From an uncultured Holophagaceae bacterium (lineage in GTDB: Bacteria; Acidobacteriota; Holophagae; Holophagales; Holophagaceae): a DNA stretch of 34,792 nucleotides. The position numbers were made by a program, and so were the translations under genes. The stretch is taken from NCBI GenBank assembly GCA_903863195.1, contig CAIPAY010000107.1, forward strand, positions 1 through 34,792. Reading direction: 5' to 3'. This document shows, in pieces, positions 25,748-34,696 of the stretch. The notes under the pieces are model-generated. The model did no database searches. It was given only the letters and a program-made list of their open reading frames with translations, and had not been told where the DNA came from. Each line of letters starts with the position of its first letter. Positions within the stretch are counted from its first letter, which is position 1.

Positions 25748-27499
25748 ATGCCGCTCCTCCGCCCTGATCTCGCCGACCTGCCCGCCTACCAGCGGCCGCT
25801 GGAGCCGTCGGCGGGCCTGCGCCTGCACATGAACGAGCTGCCCAGCGACTGGCCCGAAGCCGCGCGGGAGGCGCTGCTGGCCCGGCTCCAGACCCTGCCC
25901 TTCAACGTCTACCCCGAGCGCCAGGCCGAGCTCACCGAGCGGCTCCGCCAGCGCCTGGGCGCCCCCGCGGGCGGGCTGCTGCTGGGGCCCTCCAGCGGCG
26001 CCCTGCTGGACCTGGTGGCCCTGGCGGGCCTCACTCCCGGGGACACCGTCGCCATCCCGGACCCCGGCTTCAGCCTCTATCCCCTGCTGGCGCGCCGCCA
26101 TGGCGGCCGGGTGCGCCTGGTGCCCCAGGGCACGGGCTTTCCCCTGGAGCCCTGGTTCCAGGCCCTGGACTGCCGCCAGCTCTGGCTGACCCTGCCCAAC
26201 AATCCCACGGGCGCCTGGCTCTCCCCGGAGGTTCTCAAGCCCCTGCTGGAGGCGGCCGCGGCCCGGCCGGAGCCCCCGCTGGTGGTGCTGGACGAGGCCT
26301 ACGCGGAGTTCGCCCCCGCCACCCACCGCCTGGCCGTGGACCGCTACCCGAACCTGGTGCTGGTGCGGACCTTCAGCAAGGCCCTGGCCTCCGCCGCCTG
26401 GCGCCTGGGCTACCTGGTGGGCGCTCCCGCCCTCATCGGTCGCCTCGCCGACCTGCAGCTGCCCTATTCCATCCCGTCCGCCAGTCTCGAGGCCCTGGAC
26501 GTGGCCCTGGACTTCGCCCCGGCCTTCGAGCCCGCGGTGCGGGCCCTGCCGGAGCGCCGCGACCGCTTCGCCGCCGCCCTGACCACCCACCGCGCGGCCC
26601 CCAGCGCCGGCAACTTCCTGCACCTGACCCCGGACCCCAGCGCCCTGCTGGCGCCCGCCGGCATCAAGGTGCGCCGTCTGCCCGGCGCCGACGCGGCCCG
26701 GGTGAGCCTGGGCACCGAGGCCGACACCGCGCGGGTGGCAACGGCGCTGGGAGCGGCCCTGCCCGCCCCCGCCCCCCGGCCCCGCCGGCGCCTGCTGGTG
26801 CTGGACATCGACGGCGTGCTCATCGACGCGGACCGCAGCTTCCTGGAGGCCGTGGCCCGGGCCCTGGCCGAGCTGCGGTCGGCCCTGCCCTGGACCGATG
26901 CCAGCTACCGCGCCTTCAAGCGGGCGGGGGGCTTCAACAACGACTTCCGCCTCGCGGCCGGCGCCCTGGCCCTGGCCGAGGTCCACGGGGACGTGGACCT
27001 CCAGGCCCGGGTGGAAGCCGCCACGGGCCTGGGCTTCCCGGAGCTGGAGGCCCGCATCCAGGCCCTGGAGCCCGCGGCCCAGCTCGTGGTGCAGAAGCAC
27101 TATGCGGACACCATCAAGCTGGAGCGCCCCCTGGCGAGCCTGACCCAGCTGCAGGCACCGGGCTGGGAGCTGGCCGTGCTCACTGGCCGCCCGCCCGAGG
27201 AGCTGGTGCTGGCCTGGCAGGTGCTGGGCTACAGCCTGCCCGCGGTGTGCGACGCCGCGCCGCACCTCCGCAAGCCGGAGCCCGCAGGGCTGCTGCAGCT
27301 GGCGGACGCCTTCCGCGCCGAAGAGATCGTCTTCGTGGGCGACACCGTGGACGACGCCCGGTGCCTCCGGGCCGCCGCGGCGCTCCGTCCCGAAGTATCC
27401 TGGCGCTTCGGGGCCGTGGGTCCCGACCGCGCCCGCTTCGCTGCCCCGGAAGACCTCTCCTTCGAAACCCTGCTTCACCTGCTCCAGGAGCTGCCATGA
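25748..27499 (+). CDS. hisC: HisC::HAD fusion: histidinol-phosphate aminotransferase with C-terminal HAD phosphatase
   Basis: 583 aa, about 230 longer than normal HisC. Residues 1-340 are a fold-type I aminotransferase: HMNELP (usual L-x-x-N-E-x-P), PNNPTG (150-154), DEAYAEF (D182) and the PLP lysine K211 (TFSKALASAAWRLGY). After a Pro/Ala/Arg-rich linker (340-348) comes a HAD hydrolase: motif I VLDIDGVLIDADRSF with D353 and D355, motif II VLTGRPPEE, motif III VFVGDTVDDAR. It resembles HAD-IA subgroup proteins found with histidine genes, so I infer it is the histidinol-phosphate phosphatase missing as a separate gene from this operon. Two consecutive reactions, transamination and phosphate removal in reverse order of use, would be covered by one chain. 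ATGA overlap with hisB. Confidence 0.88.
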   Translation: MPLLRPDLADLPAYQRPLEPSAGLRLHMNELPSDWPEAAREALLARLQTLPFNVYPERQAELTERLRQRLGAPAGGLLLGPSSGALLDLVALAGLTPGDTVAIPDPGFSLYPLLARRHGGRVRLVPQGTGFPLEPWFQALDCRQLWLTLPNNPTGAWLSPEVLKPLLEAAAARPEPPLVVLDEAYAEFAPATHRLAVDRYPNLVLVRTFSKALASAAWRLGYLVGAPALIGRLADLQLPYSIPSASLEALDVALDFAPAFEPAVRALPERRDRFAAALTTHRAAPSAGNFLHLTPDPSALLAPAGIKVRRLPGADAARVSLGTEADTARVATALGAALPAPAPRPRRRLLVLDIDGVLIDADRSFLEAVARALAELRSALPWTDASYRAFKRAGGFNNDFRLAAGALALAEVHGDVDLQARVEAATGLGFPELEARIQALEPAAQLVVQKHYADTIKLERPLASLTQLQAPGWELAVLTGRPPEELVLAWQVLGYSLPAVCDAAPHLRKPEPAGLLQLADAFRAEEIVFVGDTVDDARCLRAAAALRPEVSWRFGAVGPDRARFAAPEDLSFETLLHLLQELP

Positions 27500-28080
27500 G
27501 GTCCACCTCCCTCTATCGCGTCACCGGCGAGACCAGCATCCAGCTGAGCCTGGACCTGGATGGCGGCGAGGTCCGCATCCGCACGGGCCTGGGCTACTTC
27601 GACCACATGCTGATGCAGATCGCCAAGCACGGCGGCTTCGGCCTACAGGTCGAGGCCTCCGGGGACCTGCCCGTGGACAGCCACCACCTGGTGGAGGACG
27701 TGGGCCTCTGCCTGGGCGACGCGCTCAAGGAGGCCCTGGGCGACCACGCGGGTCTGGCCCGCTTCGCCCACGCCTACGTGCCCCTGGACGAGGCCCTGGC
27801 CCGGGTGGTCATCGACCTCTCCGGCCGTCCCTGGTGCGAGTTCCACGCGGACCTGCCCCCCATCATCCTGGGCGACGGCTTCCAAGTGGAGATGGTCCGC
27901 GAGTTCTTCGTGGCCCTGGCCATGCGCGGCGGGCTCTGCATCCAGGCGGATCTGCTGCGCGGCGTGAACACCCACCACAAGGTCGAGGCGCTGTTCAAGG
28001 CCCTGGCCCGGGCCCTGCGCGAGGCCACCCGCATCACCGGCGGCGGCGTCCCCTCCACCAAGGGGACCCTTTCGGAATGA
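27496..28080 (+). CDS. hisB: Imidazoleglycerol-phosphate dehydratase
   Basis: 194 aa, the monofunctional form without a phosphatase domain. Start ATG 27496 overlaps the hisC stop (ATGA). Metal-binding motifs of the Mn-dependent 24-mer enzyme are intact: FDHMLMQIAKHGG, the DSHHLVEDVG repeat, and NTHHKVEALFKALARALREA. It removes water from IGP to give imidazole-acetol phosphate, the substrate of HisC. It ends at an ATGA overlap with hisH. Confidence 0.96.
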   Translation: MRSTSLYRVTGETSIQLSLDLDGGEVRIRTGLGYFDHMLMQIAKHGGFGLQVEASGDLPVDSHHLVEDVGLCLGDALKEALGDHAGLARFAHAYVPLDEALARVVIDLSGRPWCEFHADLPPIILGDGFQVEMVREFFVALAMRGGLCIQADLLRGVNTHHKVEALFKALARALREATRITGGGVPSTKGTLSE

Positions 28081-28721
28081 GCGCCGCGCCGACCATCACC
28101 CTCATCGACTACGACGCCGGCAACCTGGCTTCGCTGGAAGGGGCCCTGGACCGCCTGGGCCTCGTCCACCGGCGGGCTGCCACGCCCGAGCAGGCCGCGC
28201 CCACCGGTCCCATCGTCCTGCCCGGCGTGGGCCACTTCGACGCGGCGCAGCGCTCCCTGGCCGAGCGGGGCTGGTGGCGCGCGCTGCCGGAGCTGGTGGC
28301 CGAGGGCCGCCCCCTGCTGGGCATCTGCCTGGGCCTGCAGCTGCTGGCCGAGGGCAGCGAGGAGGCCCCGCGGGCCGCGGGCCTGGGCCTCATCCCGGGC
28401 ATCGTCCGGCGCCTCGGCCCCGGCGTGAAGGTGCCGCACATGGGCTGGAGCCAGGTGCGCCAGCACATGGCCCACCCGGCCCTGCCCGACCCCAAGGGCG
28501 CCTGGCTCTATTTCGTCCACAGCTATGCTCTGGAGCCCTCGACGGAGTCGGTCTACCTGGCCGACCACGGCCGCCCCTTCGCCGCCATCGAGGCCCGGGG
28601 CATGGTCATGGGCTTCCAGCCCCACCCCGAGAAGTCGGGCCGCCCCGGCCTGCTGCTGCTCCAGTCCGCTCTCACCTGGATGGGCGCCCGCACGCCCGTG
28701 CCGGAGGAACCATGCAACTGA
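28077..28721 (+). CDS. hisH: Imidazole glycerol phosphate synthase, glutamine amidotransferase subunit
   Basis: 214 aa. Class I glutaminase triad: the Cys of LLGICLGLQLLAEGSE and the His/Glu of GFQPHPEKSGRPG. N-terminal IDYDAGNLASL and PGVGHFD are HisH signatures. It releases ammonia from glutamine and passes it to HisF. Its start overlaps hisB by four bases and its end overlaps hisA by ten, and hisF is two genes downstream. Confidence 0.96.
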   Translation: MSAAPTITLIDYDAGNLASLEGALDRLGLVHRRAATPEQAAPTGPIVLPGVGHFDAAQRSLAERGWWRALPELVAEGRPLLGICLGLQLLAEGSEEAPRAAGLGLIPGIVRRLGPGVKVPHMGWSQVRQHMAHPALPDPKGAWLYFVHSYALEPSTESVYLADHGRPFAAIEARGMVMGFQPHPEKSGRPGLLLLQSALTWMGARTPVPEEPCN

Positions 28722-29425
28722 TCCCCAGCCTCGACCTGATGCAGGGCCGCCTGGTGCGGCTGCGCCACGGCGATCCCCGCCAGGCCACCTTCTATGACCT
28801 CGAGCCCGAGGCCTGGATCGAGCGCCTCATGGAAGCCGGCGCCCGCCGCATCCACCTGGTGGACCTGGATGGCGCCTTCGGCAAGCCCCGGCAGGGCGAC
28901 TTCCTGTCCTTCCCCGCGCGGTTCCCGGAGGTCCGCTTCCAGCTGGGCGGCGGCCTGCGCGACCGCCGCACCGTGGAGTCGATCCTGGCCCTGGGCTTCG
29001 ACGCGGTGGTGGGCACCCTGGCTGTGGAGAACCCCACGGCCCTGGCCGGACTCTCCAAAACCCACGTCATCGCCGCCCTGGATCTCAAGGGCGAGCGCAT
29101 CGTCACTCGGGGCTGGCAGTCACCCAGCGCCATCGCCTCCGTGGATGCCTTCAAGGCCCTGCTCAGCCTCGGCTTCCGGCGCGCCCTGGTCACGGACGTG
29201 AGCCGGGACGGCACCCTGGAGGGCCCCGGCCTGGCAGCCGCAGCCTTCGTCGCCAAGGAGGGCTTCCTGGTGCAGGCCTCCGGCGGCCTCAAGGAGATCT
29301 CAGACCTGGAGCCGCTGAAAGGCATTCCCGGCGTGGTGGGCACCATCAGCGGCAAGGCCCTGCTGGAAGGCTTCGTGTCGCTCGAGGACCCGCGCACCCG
29401 CACGGCCCTGGAAGGAACCGTCTGA
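28712..29425 (+). CDS. hisA: ProFAR isomerase (phosphoribosylformimino-5-aminoimidazole carboxamide ribotide isomerase)
   Basis: 237 aa (beta/alpha)8 barrel. GGAGGAAC precedes ATG 28712 inside the end of hisH. Catalytic acids: D8 in IPSLDLMQGRLVRL and the Asp of VTDVSRDGTLEGP. Phosphate-binding loops QLGGGLRD and QASGGLKE are present. Isomerises ProFAR to PRFAR, the substrate for HisF-HisH. The stop shares one base with the hisF start (TGATG). Confidence 0.95.
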   Translation: MQLIPSLDLMQGRLVRLRHGDPRQATFYDLEPEAWIERLMEAGARRIHLVDLDGAFGKPRQGDFLSFPARFPEVRFQLGGGLRDRRTVESILALGFDAVVGTLAVENPTALAGLSKTHVIAALDLKGERIVTRGWQSPSAIASVDAFKALLSLGFRRALVTDVSRDGTLEGPGLAAAAFVAKEGFLVQASGGLKEISDLEPLKGIPGVVGTISGKALLEGFVSLEDPRTRTALEGTV

Positions 29426-30177
29426 TGCCCGCCAAGCGCGTCATCCCCTGCCTGGACGTCAAGCAGGGCCGCGTCGTGAAGGGTGTCCAGTTCAAGGGGC
29501 TCCGCGACATCGGGCACCCCGTGGAGCTGGCCCGCCGCTATGACGCCGAGAGCGCTGACGAGCTGGTCTTCCTCGACATCTCCGCCTCCCTGGAAGCCCG
29601 CGGCACCCGCGAGTCCTGGGTGCGCGACGTGGCCCACGAGCTGAGCATCCCCTTCACCGTGGGCGGCGGCGTCTCGAAAGTCGAGGACGCCCGCAGCCTG
29701 CTGCGCGCCGGGGCCGACAAGGTCGCCGTGAACAGCGCCGCCTCCCTGCGCCCGGCCCTGGTCACCGAGCTGGCCGACGCCTTCGGCCGCCAGTGCGTGG
29801 TGGCAGCGGTGGATGTGAAGCGCGATCCCGAGCTGGGCTGGCGCGTGTATCTCAAGGGCGGCACCGAGCCCACGGCGCGGTCCGCCCGAGATTGGCTCTG
29901 GGAGCTGAACGAGCTGGGCGCCGGCGAGATCCTGCTCACCTCCATGGACCGCGACGGCACCGGTGACGGCTTTGACCTGCCGCTGCTGGACTGGGCCTCG
30001 GAGCTGCCCATCCCCCTCATCGCCTCCGGCGGGGCGGGCCGCGAGGTCCACTTCCTCGAGGCCCTCGAGCACGGCGCCGACGCGGTCCTGGCCGCCACCC
30101 TCTTCCACGAGAACCTCCTGCCCATTCCCCGCCTGAAGGCCTACCTGGCCGAGCACGACCTCTCCATACGGATCTGA
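29425..30177 (+). CDS. hisF: Imidazole glycerol phosphate synthase, cyclase subunit
   Basis: 250 aa (beta/alpha)8 barrel. Catalytic D11-type residue in IPCLDVKQGRVVKG and the second Asp in LLTSMDRDGTGDGFD; phosphate loops VGGGVSKVED and IASGGAGRE. Uses PRFAR plus ammonia from HisH to form IGP and AICAR. It lies directly after hisA and one base before hisIE. Family length is 250-258. Confidence 0.97.
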   Translation: MPAKRVIPCLDVKQGRVVKGVQFKGLRDIGHPVELARRYDAESADELVFLDISASLEARGTRESWVRDVAHELSIPFTVGGGVSKVEDARSLLRAGADKVAVNSAASLRPALVTELADAFGRQCVVAAVDVKRDPELGWRVYLKGGTEPTARSARDWLWELNELGAGEILLTSMDRDGTGDGFDLPLLDWASELPIPLIASGGAGREVHFLEALEHGADAVLAATLFHENLLPIPRLKAYLAEHDLSIRI

Positions 30178-30178
30178 C

Positions 30179-30802
30179 ATGGACCTCAACAGCCTCACCT
30201 TCGGCCCCGACGGCCTCATTCCCGGCATCGTGCAGAGCCCCAGCGGCGAGGTGCGCATGGTGGCCTGGCTCAACCGCGAGGCCCTGCAGCTCACCCTGGA
30301 CACGGGCTTCGTCACCTTCTGGAGCCGCTCCCGGCAGGCCCTGTGGGTGAAAGGCGAGAGCAGTGGCAACCGCCTCAAGCTCCTCCAGATCCGTCCCGAC
30401 TGCGACGCGGACGTCCTTCTGATCCTGGCCGAGCCCGAGGGCCCCACCTGCCACCGCGGCACCGCCAGCTGCTTCGACGGCGAGGCCTGGCCCGCCACCC
30501 TGCCCTGGCTCGGCCGCCTCGAAGAGCTGCTGCGCTCGCGCAAAGCTGCCGCGGATCTGAAGGGCAGCTACACGCAGAAGCTCTTCGCCCAGGGCCTCGA
30601 CCGCATCGCCAAGAAGGTGGTCGAAGAGGCTGGCGAGGTGGTCATCGCCGCCAAGAACGACGACCGGGAGGACTTCCTGGGCGAGGCCGCCGATCTGATC
30701 TTCCACCTGGACATGCTGCTGCTGGCCAAGGGCGCGAGCCTCCTCGACGTGGTCGAGGTGCTCCAGCAGCGCCACGCTGACCGCACCGGAGGGCCGGCCT
30801 GA
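30179..30802 (+). CDS. hisIE: Bifunctional phosphoribosyl-AMP cyclohydrolase / phosphoribosyl-ATP pyrophosphatase
   Basis: 207 aa. The HisI half (about 1-110) has FWSRSRQALWVKGESSGN, the metal motif CDADVLL and the Zn-binding CHRGTASCF. The HisE half (about 115-205) has SYTQKLF, KKVVEEAGEVVIAAKNDD and LIFHLDMLLLAKG. These carry out steps 2 and 3 of histidine synthesis. The start is one base after the hisF stop, and the stop shares a base with hisZ. Confidence 0.96.
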   Translation: MDLNSLTFGPDGLIPGIVQSPSGEVRMVAWLNREALQLTLDTGFVTFWSRSRQALWVKGESSGNRLKLLQIRPDCDADVLLILAEPEGPTCHRGTASCFDGEAWPATLPWLGRLEELLRSRKAAADLKGSYTQKLFAQGLDRIAKKVVEEAGEVVIAAKNDDREDFLGEAADLIFHLDMLLLAKGASLLDVVEVLQQRHADRTGGPA

Positions 30803-31770
30803 TGCCCGTCCGCACCCCGCACTTCCCTGACCTGCTCTTCGGTCCCGCCGAGCGGCTGCGCCGCTGGGAGGACGCCCTCATGGGTCTGCTCGCTGCCCAC
30901 GGCTACCGCGAGCTGCATCCCTCGCTGGTGCTGCGGGACACGGTGCCCGACGGCGCCCTGCGCTTCTTCGACGGCGACGAGCTGGTGGCCCTGCGCTGGG
31001 ACTTCACCATGGCCCTGGCGGGCCTGCTGGCCCGGCGCTTCCCGGAGCCGCCGGAGCGCGTCTCCTACGCGGGCGCGGTCTTCCGCCGTCCCGTGCAGCC
31101 CTGGGAGGCCGTGGAGCGCTTCGAGGTGGGCTGCGAGCGCATCACCACCGAGGGCCAGTCCTCCACCGAGGCCGACGTGGAGCTGGCCCGCCTGCTCATG
31201 GCCATCCCCGGCGTGCTGGGCCTGAAGAGCGCCATCCTGCACATGGGCAACGCGGCCCTCGTGCGGCGGCCGCTTGAAGCCGAGGGGCTCTCGCCCGAGC
31301 TGGCCGCCGAGGTGGTGGCAGCCCTCTCCCGCCGCGCCCCGCACCGCGTGGCCCAAGCCCTCGAAGGCCACCCCTCCGCCGCGCGGCTGTCGGCCCACGC
31401 CCAGGCCCTGCTGTCCGAGCTGGACGGCCCCGCCAGCCTCGCCGCCCTCAGCGCCAGCCCCTACGCGGAGCTGCTGCAGGAGGAAGTGGACCACATGGAC
31501 CGCGCCCTCCAGGCCCTGCTGCCCATCCTCCCGCCCAACCTGGAGCTCCGCGTGGACCTAGCCGACGTGGCTGGTCTGGACTTCTACACCGGTCCCACCC
31601 TGCGCCTCTGGGCGCCGGGGGCCCAGCAGGAGCTGGCGGCCGGCGGCCGCTACGACCGCCTCTTCCCCGGCCTCGGCCGCCCCTGGAAGGCCGCGGGCTT
31701 CTGCGTGCGCCTGTCCCGCCTCCTGGACCTGGCCGAGACCCGGCCCGACCTCTTCGAGCAGCCCCGATGA
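30802..31770 (+). CDS. hisZ: ATP phosphoribosyltransferase regulatory subunit
   Basis: 322 aa, a paralogue of class II HisRS that lacks the aminoacylation function. Class II motifs are recognisable: LRWDFTMALAGLLARR (motif 2-like), GAVFRRPVQ, GLDFYTGPTLRLW, and AAGGRYDRLFPGLG (motif 3-like GGRYD). There is no anticodon-binding C-terminal domain, consistent with HisZ rather than HisS. It pairs with the short HisG encoded next, forming the hetero-octameric HisG-HisZ enzyme that histidine inhibits. ATGA overlap with hisG supports fixed stoichiometry. Confidence 0.93.
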   Translation: MPVRTPHFPDLLFGPAERLRRWEDALMGLLAAHGYRELHPSLVLRDTVPDGALRFFDGDELVALRWDFTMALAGLLARRFPEPPERVSYAGAVFRRPVQPWEAVERFEVGCERITTEGQSSTEADVELARLLMAIPGVLGLKSAILHMGNAALVRRPLEAEGLSPELAAEVVAALSRRAPHRVAQALEGHPSAARLSAHAQALLSELDGPASLAALSASPYAELLQEEVDHMDRALQALLPILPPNLELRVDLADVAGLDFYTGPTLRLWAPGAQQELAAGGRYDRLFPGLGRPWKAAGFCVRLSRLLDLAETRPDLFEQPR

Positions 31771-32417
31771 ACGCACCGGCCATCCTCATCGCCTTCCCCA
31801 AGGGCCGCCTCGGTGACGAGCTCGTTCCCCTGCTCGCCGGCACGGCCCTGGCCCTGGACGCCCAGGCCCTGAAGTCGCGGGTGCTGCGCATTCCCACGGC
31901 CACGCCCGGCGTCTCGGCCCTGCTGCTGAAGGGCGCGGACCTGCCCCGCTACGTGGCCGCCGGCGTGGCCTCCCTGGGCATCGTGGGCTCCGACACCCTG
32001 GATGAGATGGACATGGACCTGCTGGAGTTGGCGGACCTGGGCTTCGGCGCCTGCCGCCTCTCGCTCTGCGCCCTGGCCGGGGTCTCCCTCGACGAGCTGC
32101 GCGCCAAGCCGCACCTGCGCCTGGCCACGAAGTTCCCCCGGGCCACCGAGGCCTGGCTCACCCGCGAGGGCCTCACCGCCGAGCTGGTGCCCCTCAGCAG
32201 CAGCGCCGAGCTGGCCCCCCTGCTGGGCCTGGCGGATGCCATCGTGGACCTGGTGCAGACCGGCGGCACCCTCAAGGCCCACGGCCTTGTGGAGACCGCC
32301 GTCCTGGGCCGCTCCAGCGCCCGCCTCGTCGCCGCCCGCGGCGCCTACCTCAGCGAGCCCGGCCGCATCCGACCCCTTGCCGACACCCTCATCGCAGCAC
32401 TCAAAGGGTGCGGCTAG
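31767..32417 (+). CDS. hisG: ATP phosphoribosyltransferase, short catalytic form
   Basis: 216 aa, the short HisG that lacks the C-terminal ACT-like regulatory domain and needs HisZ. Start ATG 31767 overlaps the hisZ stop. IAFPKGRLGDE opens the first domain; GIVGSDTLDE, ATKFPRATEAWL and the PRPP-binding IVDLVQTGGTLKAHGL follow. It joins ATP and PRPP, the committed step of the pathway. It is the last gene of the operon, followed by a 30-bp perfect inverted repeat that may end transcription. Confidence 0.96.
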   Translation: MNAPAILIAFPKGRLGDELVPLLAGTALALDAQALKSRVLRIPTATPGVSALLLKGADLPRYVAAGVASLGIVGSDTLDEMDMDLLELADLGFGACRLSLCALAGVSLDELRAKPHLRLATKFPRATEAWLTREGLTAELVPLSSSAELAPLLGLADAIVDLVQTGGTLKAHGLVETAVLGRSSARLVAARGAYLSEPGRIRPLADTLIAALKGCG

Positions 32418-32444
32418 GCACCCAGGAAAATCAACAAAACTGAT

Positions 32445-32548
32445 TCACCACGAAGGCACGAAGGCACGAAGAAAAGCATGAAGGAAATAAGCGGTTATCT
32501 CCTTCCCCTTTTTTTGTCTTTCTTCGTGCCTTCGTGCCTTCGTGGTGA
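32445..32548. repeat. Long hairpin element with CACGAAGG tandem units; likely bidirectional terminator
   Basis: Arms 32445-32474 and 32519-32548 are perfectly complementary over 30 bp, with a 44-nt loop. Each arm is made of tandem short units (CCACGAAGG-CACGAAGG-CACGAAG). On the plus strand a T-run follows right after (32551-32558) and a T-rich stretch is in the loop. It separates the convergent hisG and ilvD genes, so it can end transcription from both sides. A similar element with a related unit lies on the other side of ilvD. Confidence 0.85.
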
Positions 32549-32574
32549 TCCTTTTTTTCTTTTCTACCGAACGA

Positions 32575-34431
32575 CTACCTTCGTCGGATCTGGTTGACGT
32601 CGCGGACGGCGCCTCTGTCGGCGCTGGTGGCCATGAGGGCGTAGGCCTGGAGGGCCGCGGACACCTTGCGGGCGCGGGGCTTGGCGGGCTGCCAGGCGGC
32701 GTCGCCCTTGGCTTCCATGGCGGCGCGGCGGCGGGCCAGCTCGTCGTCGCTCACGGCCAGGCGAATGCTGCGGGCGGGGATGTCGATCTCGATGGTGTCG
32801 CCCTCCTCCACCAGGCCGATGGCGCCGCCGTCGGCTGCCTCGGGGGAGGCGTGGCCGATCGACAGGCCCGAGGTGCCCCCGGAGAAGCGGCCGTCCGTCA
32901 GCAGGGCGCAGGCCTTGCCGAGCCCCTTGGACTTCAGATACGAGGTGGGATAGAGCATCTCCTGCATGCCCGGCCCGCCCTTGGGGCCTTCATAGCGGAT
33001 GACCAGCACGTCCCCCGCCACGATGGTGTCGCCGAGGATCCCCATCACGGCCGCATCCTGGCTCTCGAAGACGCGGGCCCGGCCCGAGAACTGCCAGACG
33101 CTGGCGTCCACACCGGCGGTCTTCACGATGCAGCCGTCGGCGGCGATGTTGCCGTAGAGCACCGCCAGGCCGCCCTCGCGGGTGTAGGCGTTGGCGGAGT
33201 CGCGGATGCAGCCCTTGGCCCGGTCCAGGTCCAGCTCCGGGAAGCGCCGGTCCTGGGAGAAGGCCTCCTGGGTCGGCACCCCGCCCGGGGCGGCGCGGAA
33301 GAACGCATGGACCTCCGGGGCCGTGGTGCGCAGGACGTCCCAACGGTCGATGGCCGCGCCGAGGGTCGGCGCATGCACGGTCGAGGCCTCGCGGTGCAGC
33401 AGCCCCGCGCGGTCCAGCTCGCCCAGGATGCCGAAGATCCCACCCGCGTGGTGCACGTCCTCCACGTGGTAGTCCTGGGTGGCCGGGGCCACCTTGCAGA
33501 GGCAGGGCACCTGGCGCGAGATGCGGTCCAGGTCGGCCATCTTGAAGTCCACCCCCGCCTCCTGGGCCGCGGCCAGCAGGTGCAGCACGGTGTTGGTGGA
33601 GCCGCCCATGGCCACGTCCAGGGCCATGGCGTTCTCGAAGGCGGCGAGGGTGGCGATGCCGCGGGGCAGCACCGAGGCGTCGTTCTGCCCGTACCAGCGG
33701 CGGCACAGGTCCACGATGCCGCGGCCCGCCTCCAGGAAGAGCCGCTTGCGGTCCGCGTGCGTGGCGACCACGGTGCCGTTGCCGGGCAGCGCCAGGCCCA
33801 GGGCCTCGGTCAGGCAGTTCATGGAGTTGGCGGTGAACATGCCCGAGCAGGAGCCGCAGGTGGGACAGGCCGAGCGCTCGAAGCTGTCCACCTCCGCGTC
33901 CGTGACCTTGCTGTCGCCGGCCTTGATCATGGCGTCGATGAGGTCCACGGCGATGGTCTGGCCCTGCCACTGGACCTTGCCCGCCTCCATGGGTCCGCCG
34001 GACACGAAGATGGTGGGGATGTTCACGCGCAGCGAGGCCATGAGCATGCCCGGCGTGATCTTGTCGCAGTTGGAGATGCAGACCATGGCGTCGGCGCAGT
34101 GGGCGTTGACCATGTACTCGACCGAGTCGGCGATGAGGTCCCGGGAGGGTAGCGAGTAGAGCATGCCGTCATGGCCCATGGCGATGCCGTCGTCGATGGC
34201 GATGGTGTTGAACTCCTTGGCGATGCCGCCGGCCGCCTCGATCTCGCGCGCCACCAGCTGCCCCAGCTCCATCAGGTGCACGTGCCCCGGCACGAACTGC
34301 GTGAAGGAGTTGACCACGGCGATGATGGGCTTGCCGAAGTCGCCCTCCTTGACGCCCGTGGCCCGCCACAGGGCGCGCGCCCCTGCCATGTTGCGGCCAT
34401 GGGTCGAAGTCAGCGAGCGGTAGGCGGGCAT
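32575..34431 (-). CDS. ilvD: Dihydroxyacid dehydratase
   Basis: 618 aa from ATG 34431, with GGAG five nt upstream; a GTG two codons earlier is the other option. The size and residues match the enterobacterial type: D81, C122 and K124 (SNCDKITPG), and C189/C192/C195 ([16 protein letters not shown]), so an Fe-S cluster and a carbamylated Lys at the active site are expected. '[24 protein letters not shown]' region is conserved near the C-terminus. It converts dihydroxy-isovalerate and dihydroxy-methylvalerate to the keto acids for valine, leucine and isoleucine. It stands alone, convergent with the his operon, and both flanks have long hairpin elements. Confidence 0.97.
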   Translation of the reverse strand: MPAYRSLTSTHGRNMAGARALWRATGVKEGDFGKPIIAVVNSFTQFVPGHVHLMELGQLVAREIEAAGGIAKEFNTIAIDDGIAMGHDGMLYSLPSRDLIADSVEYMVNAHCADAMVCISNCDKITPGMLMASLRVNIPTIFVSGGPMEAGKVQWQGQTIAVDLIDAMIKAGDSKVTDAEVDSFERSACPTCGSCSGMFTANSMNCLTEALGLALPGNGTVVATHADRKRLFLEAGRGIVDLCRRWYGQNDASVLPRGIATLAAFENAMALDVAMGGSTNTVLHLLAAAQEAGVDFKMADLDRISRQVPCLCKVAPATQDYHVEDVHHAGGIFGILGELDRAGLLHREASTVHAPTLGAAIDRWDVLRTTAPEVHAFFRAAPGGVPTQEAFSQDRRFPELDLDRAKGCIRDSANAYTREGGLAVLYGNIAADGCIVKTAGVDASVWQFSGRARVFESQDAAVMGILGDTIVAGDVLVIRYEGPKGGPGMQEMLYPTSYLKSKGLGKACALLTDGRFSGGTSGLSIGHASPEAADGGAIGLVEEGDTIEIDIPARSIRLAVSDDELARRRAAMEAKGDAAWQPAKPRARKVSAALQAYALMATSADRGAVRDVNQIRRR

Positions 34432-34567
34432 GGACACTCCAGGAAAGATTGGCTACCGCAGGGCGAACCACAGGGAACCAGAGTGAATTCTACCGAAGAC
34501 AGGCCTAGGCCATCCCCTTCATCCCTGTCGAAACCGCAAATCCGGGCAGAAAAGAAACAAGAACGTT

Positions 34568-34653
34568 TTAACCACAAAGAGCACAAAGGACACAAAGAAG
34601 AACGGCAAGCGAACCCGGTCCTTTTTTGTGCCCTTTGTGCTCTTTGTGGTTAA
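34568..34653. repeat. Long hairpin element with CACAAAGG tandem units
   Basis: Arms 34568-34596 and 34625-34653 are complementary over 29 bp with one mismatch, around a 28-nt loop. Each arm is built from units like ACCACAAAGAG-CACAAAGGA-CACAAAG. The plan (tandem C-A-C-R-A-A-G-R units ending in an AAGAA) is the same as at 32445-32548 but the bases differ (ACAAAG instead of ACGAAG). It lies between ilvD and the gene at the right edge, both on the minus strand. T-runs flank the right arm. Confidence 0.85.
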
Positions 34654-34696
34654 TTATTATTCTTTCCTGCAGTGTTCTGTGGTTGCTTGGCCAGGT

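Noticed and set aside
23305..25749. Long minus-strand frame opposite lpxC and hisD
   Set aside because: Antisense shadow of two clear genes; its low-complexity Gly/Ala/Gln/Val composition is typical of GC-rich complement frames.
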